The notes below the pieces were generated by a model that saw nothing but the letters and a program-made list of their open reading frames with translations, did not search any database and was not told the DNA's origin. Of a stretch of 64,000 bases of DNA, positions 51,825 through 60,649 are shown in pieces. The stretch lies in assembly GCA_023389155.1 (NCBI GenBank), contig JAEWEV010000007.1:66353-130352 (forward strand), in the 5' to 3' direction. The first letter of the stretch is position 1. Every line of letters begins with the position of its first letter. The translations under genes and the position numbers were made by a program. Origin of the DNA: Pseudomonadota bacterium. Its GTDB lineage: Bacteria; Pseudomonadota; Gammaproteobacteria; Burkholderiales; Burkholderiaceae_B.

Positions 51825-52187
51825 TCAGAGGTTGGCAACCTTGGCCGCCTGGGCGTCAAAATTGTCTTTCTCTGATGCATCCTGCTTTGCATCGTCAGCA
51901 GAGGTAAAAACAGAATCAACGCGCTCGCGCAATTCCTTGCCTGCCTTGAAATGAGGTACCCGTTTACCGGGAACCATCACCTGTTCGCCAGACTTGGGAT
52001 TGCGCCCAACCCGTGGAGCACGCGTTGACAGCGAGAAGCTACCAAAACCGCGGATCTCGATGCGCTGACCTTTGGATAAGGCTACGGTCATCGCATCCAG
52101 CATGGTTTTGACAGCGAAGTCGGTGTCACGGGCGGCAAGCTGTGGATAGCTTGCCGCTAGTGCTTCAATCAACTCTGATTTAGTCAC
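51825..52187 (-). CDS. ihfB: Integration host factor beta subunit
   Basis: A 120-residue DNA-bending protein of the HU/IHF family. The N-terminal MTKSELIEALAASYPQL, IEIRGFGSFSLSTRAPRVGRNPKSGE and VPHFKAGKELRERV are typical of the beta subunit. It carries an acidic tail of about 25 residues beyond the usual 94-95, ending AAKVANL. The start is GTG, three bases after rpsA, an arrangement common in proteobacteria. Confidence 0.95.
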   Translation of the reverse strand: MTKSELIEALAASYPQLAARDTDFAVKTMLDAMTVALSKGQRIEIRGFGSFSLSTRAPRVGRNPKSGEQVMVPGKRVPHFKAGKELRERVDSVFTSADDAKQDASEKDNFDAQAAKVANL

Positions 52188-52190
52188 AGC

Positions 52191-53903
52191 TTAATCGTCT
52201 TTAGCTTGGTCGAGCTTCGCTTTGAGCAAAGCACCCAGGTTAGTCGTACCGGAAGACGCACTGGTATCGCTCATACGCTGCAGTGCATCTGCAGTTTCAG
52301 CATTATCACGTGCCTTGATCGACAACTGGATAGAACGTGCCTTGCGGTCAACGTTCAGGATCATGGCTTCGATATTCTGACCTTCTTTCAGGACAGTCGT
52401 GGCATCTTCGACACGGCCGGCTGAAATCTCGGAAGCACGCAGGTAACCTTCAACATCCAGTGAAAGCGTAACAACAGCACCCTTGGCTTCAACAGACTTG
52501 ATCACGCCAGGGACGACAGCACCCTTGTCATTCGTTGCAACGTAGTTGTTGAACGGATCGCCTTCAAGCTGTTTGATACCCAGTGAAATGCGCTCTTTGT
52601 CGGTATCGATAGCCAGAACAACTGCGTCGATCTCGTCGCCTTTCTTGAAGTTGCGAACAGCCTCTTCACCGGAGTCTGTCCAGGACAGATCAGACAAATG
52701 AACCAGGCCATCAATGCCGCCAGGCAGACCAATGAATACGCCGAAATCGGTGATGGATTTGATCGCGCCATGAACTTTGTCACCACGTTTAAAGTTGGTG
52801 GCAAAGTCTTCCCACGGGTTCGCACGGCACTGTTTCATGCCAAGTGAAATACGACGACGATCTTCGTCGATTTCCAGGACCATGACTTCAACTTCTTCAC
52901 CCAGACTGACCACTTTGCGTGGGTCCACATTTTTGTTGGTCCAGTCCATTTCAGAAACGTGTACCAGGCCTTCAATACCGGTTTCCACTTCAACAAAGGC
53001 ACCGTAATCGGTCAGATTGGTCACTTTACCAAACAGGCGTGTACCTTGCGGGTAACGACGTGCCAGACCGACCCATGGATCTTCGCCCAGCTGTTTGACG
53101 CCCAGGGAGACGCGGCTCTTTTCCTGATCGAACTTGAGAACCTTGGCCTGAACTTCCTGACCAACAGACAGGACTTCGGATGGGTGACGCACACGACGCC
53201 ATGCCATGTCGGTGATGTGCAGCAGACCATCGATGCCGCCCAGGTCGACGAATGCACCGTAATCTGTGATGTTTTTGACTACACCGGTAACAACAGCACC
53301 TTCCTGCAGGTTTTCCAGCAGCTTCTGGCGCTCTTCGCCCATGTTCACTTCAAGCACAGAACGACGTGAAAGCACGACGTTATTGCGTTTACGATCGAGT
53401 TTGATAACCTTGAACTCCATCGTTTTGCCTTCGTATGGCGTTGTATCCTTGACAGGACGCAGATCAACCAGTGAGCCGGGCAAAAAGGCACGAATGCCGT
53501 TTGTCATAACAGTCAGGCCGCCCTTCACTTTGCCAGTGATAGTGCCGGTAACCATTTCGCCGGACTCGAGTGCTTTTTCGAGTGACAGCCATGCAGACAG
53601 ACGTTTTGCACGATCACGGGACAGGATGGTGTCGCCGTAACCGTTTTCGAGTGAATCAATGGCAACGGAAACGAAGTCACCTTCGTTAACTTCCAGTTCG
53701 CCCTGATCATTCAGGAATTCTTCGATAGGGATGAGAGATTCAGACTTCAATCCCGCATTAACTACGACAAAGTTGTGGTCGACACGAACCACTTCGGCTG
53801 AAATCACTTCACCGGATTTCATATCCTGGTTTTTTACGCTTTGAGCGAACAGATCGGCAAAGCTTTCGCCACCAGTGGCGTCTTGTAAAGAAATGGATGA
53901 CAT
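52191..53903 (-). CDS. rpsA: 30S ribosomal protein S1
   Basis: A 570-residue S1 with six OB-fold RNA-binding repeats; examples are GAVVTGVVKNITDYGAFVDLGGIDGLLH and GTRLFGKVTNLTDYGAFVEVETGIEGLVH. It brings mRNAs with weak ribosome sites to the 30S subunit. The start MSSISLQDATGGESFADLF is family-typical. Its own ribosome site is unclear: the nearest AGGAG lies about 30 bases upstream inside a hairpin, consistent with the autoregulated S1 leaders known elsewhere. Confidence 0.97.
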   Translation of the reverse strand: MSSISLQDATGGESFADLFAQSVKNQDMKSGEVISAEVVRVDHNFVVVNAGLKSESLIPIEEFLNDQGELEVNEGDFVSVAIDSLENGYGDTILSRDRAKRLSAWLSLEKALESGEMVTGTITGKVKGGLTVMTNGIRAFLPGSLVDLRPVKDTTPYEGKTMEFKVIKLDRKRNNVVLSRRSVLEVNMGEERQKLLENLQEGAVVTGVVKNITDYGAFVDLGGIDGLLHITDMAWRRVRHPSEVLSVGQEVQAKVLKFDQEKSRVSLGVKQLGEDPWVGLARRYPQGTRLFGKVTNLTDYGAFVEVETGIEGLVHVSEMDWTNKNVDPRKVVSLGEEVEVMVLEIDEDRRRISLGMKQCRANPWEDFATNFKRGDKVHGAIKSITDFGVFIGLPGGIDGLVHLSDLSWTDSGEEAVRNFKKGDEIDAVVLAIDTDKERISLGIKQLEGDPFNNYVATNDKGAVVPGVIKSVEAKGAVVTLSLDVEGYLRASEISAGRVEDATTVLKEGQNIEAMILNVDRKARSIQLSIKARDNAETADALQRMSDTSASSGTTNLGALLKAKLDQAKDD

Positions 53904-53905
53904 TG

Positions 53906-53936
53906 AAAAAATCCCGGGACCGTAACGGTCTCCTGG
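53906..53936 (-). promoter_or_regulatory. Terminator-like hairpin directly before rpsA
   Basis: On the minus strand CC-A-GG-A-GACCG pairs with CGGTC-CC-G-GG around a TTA loop and is followed by ATTTTTT, ending two bases before the ATG. The left arm includes the only AGGAG. It looks like an attenuator or a sequestering stem. Confidence 0.55.
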
Positions 53937-53980
53937 CCTTAAAAACACGCTTTGGCAGAACAACCTGCCGCGGCGGAGTG

Positions 53981-54011
53981 AAAAAATCTTTCGTTTCTAC
54001 AAAAACGAAAG
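53981..54011 (-). terminator. Intrinsic terminator between cmk and rpsA
   Basis: Nine-base stem CTTTCGTTT / AAACGAAAG with a six-base loop followed on the minus strand by ATTTTTT. It lies about 300 bases after cmk and 78 bases before rpsA. Confidence 0.75.
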
Positions 54012-54020
54012 CCCTTGAAA

Positions 54021-54066
54021 TTCAACGGTCATGCAGATGACTTTCGTATCTGCCAGGTCCGTTGAA
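54021..54066 (-). promoter_or_regulatory. Long two-tier hairpin in the rpsA leader
   Basis: Outer stem TTCAACGG / CCGTTGAA and inner stem GCAGAT / ATCTGC, all perfect. It lies just upstream of the terminator at 53981-54011 and can be part of the rpsA leader or the 3' end of the cmk message. Confidence 0.5.
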
Positions 54067-54318
54067 AACTGGCCTGTTCATATGAGCGCATATCGCATGA
54101 TACTGCCACAACAGGAACAGGTACTACAAATCTGACTGCACAACCTGACCACCACAACCACGATCCGCTGATAGACGACGGTGGGCAGGATCCCCGATTG
54201 TCCCGGACAGGGACTGGCACGCTACCGTTGAGCAAGCACCGCCATTTACCGCGACTGCTTGAAGCCTGAGCCCGGCAACCCTGTGTTGCCGGATGGCATT
54301 CCGCCTGGAAACCATTGT
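54067..54318. other. Leader interval between cmk and the rpsA hairpins
   Basis: No gene recognised. Probably holds the promoter of rpsA or the untranslated 3' part of the cmk message. Together with the hairpins below 54066 it makes a 415-base non-coding gap. Confidence 0.4.
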
Positions 54319-55011
54319 TCAGGCTGGTTTTGACAGCCTGTTTCGCCAGTGTGAAAGGATGCAATTGACTGTCTGATCTATATTCAGACTGGAGGAATCA
54401 ACCACAATCGCGTCATCTGCCGGCTTAAGCGGCGCAACCGACCGGTTCTGATCACGGTCATCGCGCGCCTTCAAATCCTGCAACAGGTCGCCTAGATTAG
54501 CAGAAAAACCTTTTTCGATCAACTGGTTATAGCGTCTTTGAGCCCTTGCGGTCACGTCGGCGATCAGGAAAATCTTGAGGGGCGCGTCTGGAAACACCAC
54601 TGTGCCCATATCCCGGCCGTCGCAGACCAGGCCGGGATGCTGGCGAAACGCGCGCTGGCGCTCAAGCAACGCATCCCGCAAGGGTTGCACCGGGGCAATA
54701 CGCGAAGCCAGCTCACCGATATGCTCCTGGCGCAGCTGCTCGGTCACATCGTCGTTGTCCAGCAACACTTTGCCGTCCAGAAAACGGATGTCCAGTTGCC
54801 GGGCAATGTTCGCCAGGGCCTGTTCATCCGCATGATTTACCCCGTTCCTGAGAGAGGATAATGCGCTTAGACGGTAAAGCGCCCCGCTGTCGAGTACTGA
54901 CCAGCCAAGGGCCGCGGCGACTCGGGCCGCCACTGTGCCCTTACCTGACGCTGTAGGGCCGTCGATGGCAATAACAGGAACGGAATCAGCCATATTCGAT
55001 CCCGAAGTCAT
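54319..55011 (-). CDS. cmk: Cytidylate kinase
   Basis: A 230-residue nucleotide kinase that phosphorylates CMP and dCMP. The P-loop GPTASGKGT is at residues 18-26, followed by DSGALYRLSAL and the VCDGRDMGTVVFPDA motif. The start at 55011 overlaps the aroA stop (ATGA) and has a perfect AGGAG at the right distance, so it is preferred over the Met six codons later. Last gene of the serC-pheA-hisC-tyrA-aroA-cmk chain. Confidence 0.96.
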   Translation of the reverse strand: MTSGSNMADSVPVIAIDGPTASGKGTVAARVAAALGWSVLDSGALYRLSALSSLRNGVNHADEQALANIARQLDIRFLDGKVLLDNDDVTEQLRQEHIGELASRIAPVQPLRDALLERQRAFRQHPGLVCDGRDMGTVVFPDAPLKIFLIADVTARAQRRYNQLIEKGFSANLGDLLQDLKARDDRDQNRSVAPLKPADDAIVVDSSSLNIDQTVNCILSHWRNRLSKPA

Positions 55012-56345
55012 GATGTCTCCTGTTCTTGCGGGCTTACCAGGGATTCATAGACCCTGAAATAGGTCGGAAATGTTTTGCTGACGCAATCGGGATCCAGAAT
55101 GGTGACGCCAACAGGGCCAAAGGCAGCCAGCGAAAAACACATGGCCATGCGATGATCATCATAAGTGGCGATATTCGCCGTACGCCATTGCCCTGCTGCA
55201 GGTGGTGTAATACGTATCCAGTCCGGGCCGGACTCCACTGTGGCTCCCAGCTTGCTCAGTTCCGTATGCATCGCGTGAATGCGGTCAGTCTCCTTTACCC
55301 GCCAACTGCCGATATTACGCAATGTACACGCGCCATCGGCGTATAGCGCCAGCATGGCCGCAGTCATCGCTGCGTCCGGAATCAGGTTGAAATCTTCATC
55401 AAATGCCGGCAGCGGTCTGTCAGCAACACTTCCTTCCCGACCCACCACGAGACACTGCTCTTGGTAGGTGACGTTTGCGCCCAGCCGCTCGATGAAGCGG
55501 GCAAATTCGATATCGCCCTGGATGCTGTCGCTGCCAATACCGTCAATGGTGACGGGACCCTGACCCAGCAAGCCCATCGCCAGAAAGTAAGAGGCGCTGG
55601 ATGCATCGCCCTCGACACTGATGCGCTGCGGTGTCGTATATCGGCTGTCTGCTGCAATTGTGAAGCGCTGCCAGCCTTCCTGTTGCACCGTCACGCCGAA
55701 GCGCGCCATCAGGCGCAGCGTAATCGCGATGTATGGCCTGGAAATGAGTTCACCCTGCACCTGCAGAACCACATCCTGCCCGATGCCTGCCGCCAGCAGT
55801 GGCGCAACCATTAGAAATGCGGTAAGAAACTGGCTGGATACATTACCCTGAATAGGAATCGGACCGTCAACCCGCAGTTGCGCAGGAGCAATCTGCAATG
55901 GCGGGTAGCCCTCTGTGGCTTCATAAGTAATGTTTGCACCAACCGACTGCAGAGCGGTCACCAGATCCCCGACGGGACGCTCATGCATGCGCGGCACGCC
56001 GTGCAGCCTGTAGCGTCCGCCTGCAAGCGCCAGGGCTGCCGTTAGTGGTCGAAAGGCCGTGCCGGCATTCCCCAGAAACAGATCCGCGGTTTTTTCAGAA
56101 AAATGACCGGCACTATGAACCGTGACCTCTTCCGGACTGGTTTGATCCAGTCGTAATCCAAGGCTGCGCAGTGCACTTAGCATGACTCGCGTATCGTCTG
56201 AATCCAGCAGACCTTCGATACGGGTGCTGCCTTCGGACAAAGCCGCAAGAAGCAGCACACGGTTGGAAATACTCTTGGAGCCCGGCAGAGACATCTGCCC
56301 GCTGGCCCGCGTCACCGGATGAAGATAATGTGTTGCCTCGCTCAT
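55008..56345 (-). CDS. aroA: 3-phosphoshikimate 1-carboxyvinyltransferase (EPSP synthase)
   Basis: A 445-residue enzyme of the shikimate pathway that joins PEP and shikimate-3-phosphate. Hallmarks: LPGSKSISNRVLLLAALSEG, LFLGNAGTAFRPLTAALAL (phosphate and PEP sites), and GDASSASYFLA. The LFLGNAGTA motif is the form seen in class I enzymes. The start (MSEATHY) overlaps the tyrA stop by four bases. Confidence 0.97.
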   Translation of the reverse strand: MSEATHYLHPVTRASGQMSLPGSKSISNRVLLLAALSEGSTRIEGLLDSDDTRVMLSALRSLGLRLDQTSPEEVTVHSAGHFSEKTADLFLGNAGTAFRPLTAALALAGGRYRLHGVPRMHERPVGDLVTALQSVGANITYEATEGYPPLQIAPAQLRVDGPIPIQGNVSSQFLTAFLMVAPLLAAGIGQDVVLQVQGELISRPYIAITLRLMARFGVTVQQEGWQRFTIAADSRYTTPQRISVEGDASSASYFLAMGLLGQGPVTIDGIGSDSIQGDIEFARFIERLGANVTYQEQCLVVGREGSVADRPLPAFDEDFNLIPDAAMTAAMLALYADGACTLRNIGSWRVKETDRIHAMHTELSKLGATVESGPDWIRITPPAAGQWRTANIATYDDHRMAMCFSLAAFGPVGVTILDPDCVSKTFPTYFRVYESLVSPQEQETS

Positions 56346-57253
56346 GATGGCGGGTTCTCCCAATCTCGCCGCGCCTGGGCCGCAGCCGTCAGCCACGCTT
56401 CAAACGCATCCATATTGCCGCTTTCAAGCATTTGCCGTGCCTGTTCCAGGCACGCCTGAAAGCGTGTGATTTCCTCAAGCATGCAGTCACGATTACTTGA
56501 AAAGATATCGCGCCACATGACAGGGGCACCGGCAGCGATACGTGTGAAATCGCGGAAGCCGCTGCCAGCAAACTTCAGTTTAGTGGCAGTCATTTCGTCG
56601 TTCAGCAGACTGTACATAAAAAGCGCAGACAGCAAGTGCGGCATATGACTGACCGCAGCAAAGATGCGGTCATGCTCTGCTGCCGACAGGTGGCAGACAT
56701 TCGAACCGCAGGCCTCCCACAAGCGCGTCATGGTATCGATCACATCCGCCGCGTTTTCTTCCAGTGGCGTCAGAATGACCTGTTTCTGCTCGAACAGAAA
56801 AGGCTGCGCCGCCTGGGGGCCGGAAGTTTCAGCACCAGCTATCGGATGCCCGGGTATAAACTGCCCTGCTTTGTCACCCAGCGCGCGTCTGGCCGCAACA
56901 ATGACCTGCTGCTTGGTACTGCAGACATCGGTCACAATTGTTTCTGGTTTCAGGAAAGGTCTAATCGATGAGCAAACCGATTCGAATGCCGAAACGGGGG
57001 TAGCGATCACGATAATCGTAGCCTGCCCCGCATCTTCGAGGGTGCCGACCCTGTCGACAATACCCAGTTCCACCGCCTTCTGAACGCTGGCCGGATCATG
57101 ACTGATGCCGATCACCTCGCCCACTGCGCCACAGCGCTTGAGCGATAGTGCCAACGAGCCGCCAATCAGGCCGACACCAACAACGGCCAGGACAGGGATG
57201 TGAAAAGCCGCCGGGGCGGCTGTAATGTCCTCGCTGGCCGTCTGTGTATTCAC
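56342..57253 (-). CDS. tyrA: Prephenate dehydrogenase
   Basis: A 303-residue NAD-dependent enzyme of tyrosine synthesis. The Rossmann motif GVGLIG is at residues 26-31; GHPIAGAETSGPQAA and HDRIFAAVSHMPHLLS carry catalytic and binding residues. It is a single-domain enzyme without chorismate mutase. The start is GTG within the hisC stop codon (GTGA), a four-base overlap. Confidence 0.95.
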   Translation of the reverse strand: MNTQTASEDITAAPAAFHIPVLAVVGVGLIGGSLALSLKRCGAVGEVIGISHDPASVQKAVELGIVDRVGTLEDAGQATIIVIATPVSAFESVCSSIRPFLKPETIVTDVCSTKQQVIVAARRALGDKAGQFIPGHPIAGAETSGPQAAQPFLFEQKQVILTPLEENAADVIDTMTRLWEACGSNVCHLSAAEHDRIFAAVSHMPHLLSALFMYSLLNDEMTATKLKFAGSGFRDFTRIAAGAPVMWRDIFSSNRDCMLEEITRFQACLEQARQMLESGNMDAFEAWLTAAAQARRDWENPPS

Positions 57254-58386
57254 TTGCCCAGCACCTCTTTGAGCGCGGCAATAAATCGCGCGTTTTCCTC
57301 CGGCAATCCGATAGAGATCCGCAAGTGTTCCGGCAGGCCGTCTCCTATCACCGGACGCACAATCACACCTCGCTGCAAAAGTGCCGTATTCACCGTGGCT
57401 GCGTCACCCACATGCAAAAGGATGAAGTTGCCATAACTGGGTACAAAAGCCAGCCCCAATTCCGTAAACTGAGCCGAAAGCCAGGCCTTCCCTTCGCGAT
57501 TGAGCTCATAGGTTTTTTCCAGAAACGCAGTGTCCCTGAGCGCAGCAATGGCCGCGACCTGGGCCACAAGATTGGCGTTAAATGGCTGGCGAACCCGGTT
57601 CAGATAGTCTGTCAGCTCGGGACGGGCAATGGCAAATCCTATGCGCAGCCCCGCCAGACCATAGGCTTTGGAAAAGGTGCGAACTACGATCACATTGGGA
57701 AAATCCCGGACCAGCGCCGTGCTGTCAAAGCGCTGAGCCGGATCCAGATATTCGTTATAGGCTTCGTCGATCACCACTGTTACGCGGTTGGCGTAAGCTG
57801 CATGCACTTTCTGCACAAAGGCGCGAATTGCCTCGCCTGAGTGAAAGGTACCTGTGGGGTTATTCGGATTAGCCACGAAAACCAGACGGGTATCATCGGC
57901 AATAGCGTCGAACATCGCCTGCAAATCGTGCCCGTAATTGGTCGCAGGTACCTGGATGTGCGTCGCGCCGCGTGCCTGGGTTGCAAGCCGATAGACAATA
58001 AAGGCGTGCTCTGAATAAACGCAGGATGCATGCTCATCAAGAATGGCAAGCGAAATAATTTCCAGAAGGTCATTTGAACCGTTGCCCACCGTCAACCAGT
58101 CTGCCGGCACTTTGTAATGCTCTGCCAGCGCCTGTTTGAGCGAAAAGGCATTCGGATCCGGATATCGGCCCAGCGCTTGCCCGGACACATTCTCCAGGAA
58201 TTGCGCAATGGCCTGGCGAACCGATGCCGGCATGCCCAGCGGATTCTCGTTCGAGGCCAGCTTGACGATGCTTGCGGGATCCAGCCCGTATTCACGCGCC
58301 AGATCATCAATGGGCTTGCCAGCCTGATAAGGCATCATGGCATTGACGTTACTGCTTATACCGAAAACGGTTGCGGCACCGGACAT
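57250..58386 (-). CDS. hisC: Histidinol-phosphate aminotransferase-type enzyme
   Basis: A 378-residue PLP aminotransferase. SNENPLGMP, NPNNPTGTF and the PLP lysine Lys240 in RTFSKAYGLAGLRIG are typical of HisC. Its place between pheA and tyrA, as in other betaproteobacteria, suggests a broad-specificity copy that may also serve aromatic amino acid synthesis. AAGGTGG lies before the ATG. Which substrate dominates is inference. Confidence 0.93.
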   Translation of the reverse strand: MSGAATVFGISSNVNAMMPYQAGKPIDDLAREYGLDPASIVKLASNENPLGMPASVRQAIAQFLENVSGQALGRYPDPNAFSLKQALAEHYKVPADWLTVGNGSNDLLEIISLAILDEHASCVYSEHAFIVYRLATQARGATHIQVPATNYGHDLQAMFDAIADDTRLVFVANPNNPTGTFHSGEAIRAFVQKVHAAYANRVTVVIDEAYNEYLDPAQRFDSTALVRDFPNVIVVRTFSKAYGLAGLRIGFAIARPELTDYLNRVRQPFNANLVAQVAAIAALRDTAFLEKTYELNREGKAWLSAQFTELGLAFVPSYGNFILLHVGDAATVNTALLQRGVIVRPVIGDGLPEHLRISIGLPEENARFIAALKEVLGK

Positions 58387-58399
58387 TCAAACCACCTTC

Positions 58400-59488
58400 T
58401 TATTGCATTGGGTAGGAACCCAGTATCTTGAAAAATGCGGATTGCTGTTTCAACTCCTCCAGCGCCCGCGCGACGTTCTCGTCAGAGCTGTGTCCGAGTA
58501 CGTCTACATAAAAATAGTATTCCCACTGGCCCGTGCGTGCAGGTCGAGACTCGAACCGAGTCATGGATACGCCGTTACGTGCGAAAGGGCTGATCATTTC
58601 GTACACTGCCCCAACCCGATTGGGTACGGCGAAAATCAGGCTGGTCTGATCACGACCGCTGGGCGCCGTTTCGATATTGCCAATGGCCAGAAAACGGGTC
58701 TTGTTATTGGCGTCATCCTGAATGCCGGAAGCAACCAGACCCAGATTCCAGAACACCGCAGCTGTTTCGCCGGCAATCGCCGCAACGGTTTCGTCCTGCG
58801 CGGCATGCCTGGCGGCTTCGGAATTACTGGCAGCCGGTACGATTTCCAGCGTGGGGTAATGCTGTGACAACCATTTCTGGCACTGCGCCAGCGCCTGCGG
58901 ATGCGCCATAATGCTGTGGATACCGTCCATGGTACCGTGCTGGGTCATCAGGCAGTGACGGATGGGGATCGAGCGAACGCCGTGAACCTTGACGGTGGAA
59001 TTGAGAAAAAGGTCCAGCGTGCGATTGACCGCACCTTCGGTAGAATTTTCTACCGGCACCATGCCCACGTCTGCCTGACCTGCCTCGACCGCACGAAAGA
59101 CTTCATCAAAAGAGGGGCATGGCAGGGAGTGAACAGAATGCCCGTAAAATTCCATGGCTGCCTGCTCGGAAAATGAGCCCTCAGGGCCCAGATAGGCCAC
59201 GGTCAGGCCTTTTTCCAGCCCACGACAGACCGAGATGATCTCTGCCCAGACGGCACGCACGCCCGTCTCGGTGAACGTGCCATAGCGGTTGAGTTCCTGC
59301 AGCCGGCGGATGACCTGTGCTTCGCGCTCGGGTTTGAGCACGGCACTATCGGTCTGAAACTCGTGTTTTACCTTGCCGACATCAATCGCGGTCTGGGCTC
59401 GCTGATTCAGCAATTCCAGAATGGTCTGATCAATCTGGTCTATTTTTTCGCGCAGCGGTTTGAGCGCATCCTGCAAAGACTTATCCAT
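58400..59488 (-). CDS. pheA: Chorismate mutase / prephenate dehydratase
   Basis: A 362-residue bifunctional enzyme of phenylalanine synthesis. Residues about 8-90 are the chorismate mutase (LREKIDQIDQTILELLNQRAQ). From about 97 the dehydratase follows (YLGPEGSFSEQAAMEFYG; VGMVPVENSTEGAVNRTLDL), ending in an ACT regulatory domain with ESRPARTGQWEYYFYVD, the phenylalanine-binding motif. It overlaps serC by eight bases. Confidence 0.97.
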   Translation of the reverse strand: MDKSLQDALKPLREKIDQIDQTILELLNQRAQTAIDVGKVKHEFQTDSAVLKPEREAQVIRRLQELNRYGTFTETGVRAVWAEIISVCRGLEKGLTVAYLGPEGSFSEQAAMEFYGHSVHSLPCPSFDEVFRAVEAGQADVGMVPVENSTEGAVNRTLDLFLNSTVKVHGVRSIPIRHCLMTQHGTMDGIHSIMAHPQALAQCQKWLSQHYPTLEIVPAASNSEAARHAAQDETVAAIAGETAAVFWNLGLVASGIQDDANNKTRFLAIGNIETAPSGRDQTSLIFAVPNRVGAVYEMISPFARNGVSMTRFESRPARTGQWEYYFYVDVLGHSSDENVARALEELKQQSAFFKILGSYPMQ

Positions 59489-60614
59489 GGGTACGCTCGA
59501 ACTCCTTCATGAATGCGATCAGCGCCATCACTCCGTCCATGGGCATGGCGTTATAAATGGATGCCCGCAAGCCACCTACCGACTTGTGTCCTTTGAGCGC
59601 GAGCAGATGATGCTGCGCGGCTTCCTTGAGGAACAATTGAGTCAGTTCATCGCTTGCCAGCGTAAAGGGAACATTCATGCGCGAACGAAAAGCCGGTTCG
59701 ATCGGATTCGAGTAAAAGTCGCTGCTGTCGATCTGTTCGTACAAGGCTTTTGATTTGGCAATATTCTGCTTTTCAATTTCAGCGAGTCCGCCCATTTGCA
59801 AAAGCCATTTGAAAACCAGGCCGCAGATATAAATGCCATAGCTCGGTGGTGTGTTAAAACGCGACCGATTTTTGGCCACATTCACATAATCGAAAGCCGA
59901 CGGACAGCATGCCAGTGCGTGCCCGAGCAGGTCCCGGCGCACGATCACCATGGTCACACCGGCTGGGCCGGCATTTTTCTGCGCGCCGGCATAAACCATC
60001 CCTGATCGGGAAACATCCAGCGGGCGCGACAGAAAGTGCGATGAAGCGTCCAGAACCAGGGGAACATCGGGCGCCCCAAGCGCATCCATATCGGGCATCT
60101 GGGCGATCTCAACTCCACCTATGGTTTCATTGCTGCAGTAATGCAGATAAGATGCATCTGGCCGCACTTGCCACGAATCCAGGGGAGGAACCCAGCTCCA
60201 AGGGCCGTAAGTCACACCGTCAATCTGCTTTTCGGTATCGGAAGCGGCGGCGATGCGAATGTTCCCGTAGCGTTGTGCTTCCTTGTGCGATTTGACCGAC
60301 CAGCTTCCGGTAAGCACGTAGTCGGCCGTGTTCGACGGATGCCTTGCAATCAGGTTCATAGGCACGATCGCGTTTTCGGCTGTCGCCCCGCCCTGCATGA
60401 ACAGCACTGCGTAGTCATCCGAAATGCCCAGTAGCTTGCGCAGATCGTCTTCGGCTTCATCGCAAATCTGCGTGAATTCGGCGCCACGGTGGCTCATTTC
60501 CATAACCGACATGCCGCTGCCGTGCCAGTCGAGCATTTCAGCCGCCGCCTGCTCTAGTACAGACTTGGGCAGGACAGCCGGGCCGGCCGAAAAATTCCAG
60601 TATTGCGTACCCAT
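59481..60614 (-). CDS. serC: Phosphoserine aminotransferase
   Basis: A 377-residue PLP enzyme that makes phosphoserine (and acts in pyridoxine synthesis). FSAGPAVLP at the start, FMQGGATAENAIVPMN, and PLP lysine Lys213 in YAGAQKNAGPAG are family-typical. AGGG lies upstream of the ATG. It follows gyrA after 35 bases and begins the tightly overlapped amino acid gene chain. Confidence 0.97.
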   Translation of the reverse strand: MGTQYWNFSAGPAVLPKSVLEQAAAEMLDWHGSGMSVMEMSHRGAEFTQICDEAEDDLRKLLGISDDYAVLFMQGGATAENAIVPMNLIARHPSNTADYVLTGSWSVKSHKEAQRYGNIRIAAASDTEKQIDGVTYGPWSWVPPLDSWQVRPDASYLHYCSNETIGGVEIAQMPDMDALGAPDVPLVLDASSHFLSRPLDVSRSGMVYAGAQKNAGPAGVTMVIVRRDLLGHALACCPSAFDYVNVAKNRSRFNTPPSYGIYICGLVFKWLLQMGGLAEIEKQNIAKSKALYEQIDSSDFYSNPIEPAFRSRMNVPFTLASDELTQLFLKEAAQHHLLALKGHKSVGGLRASIYNAMPMDGVMALIAFMKEFERTHG

Positions 60615-60649
60615 TATTAACCCTGAATGAAGGTGATTACTCTAAAAAA

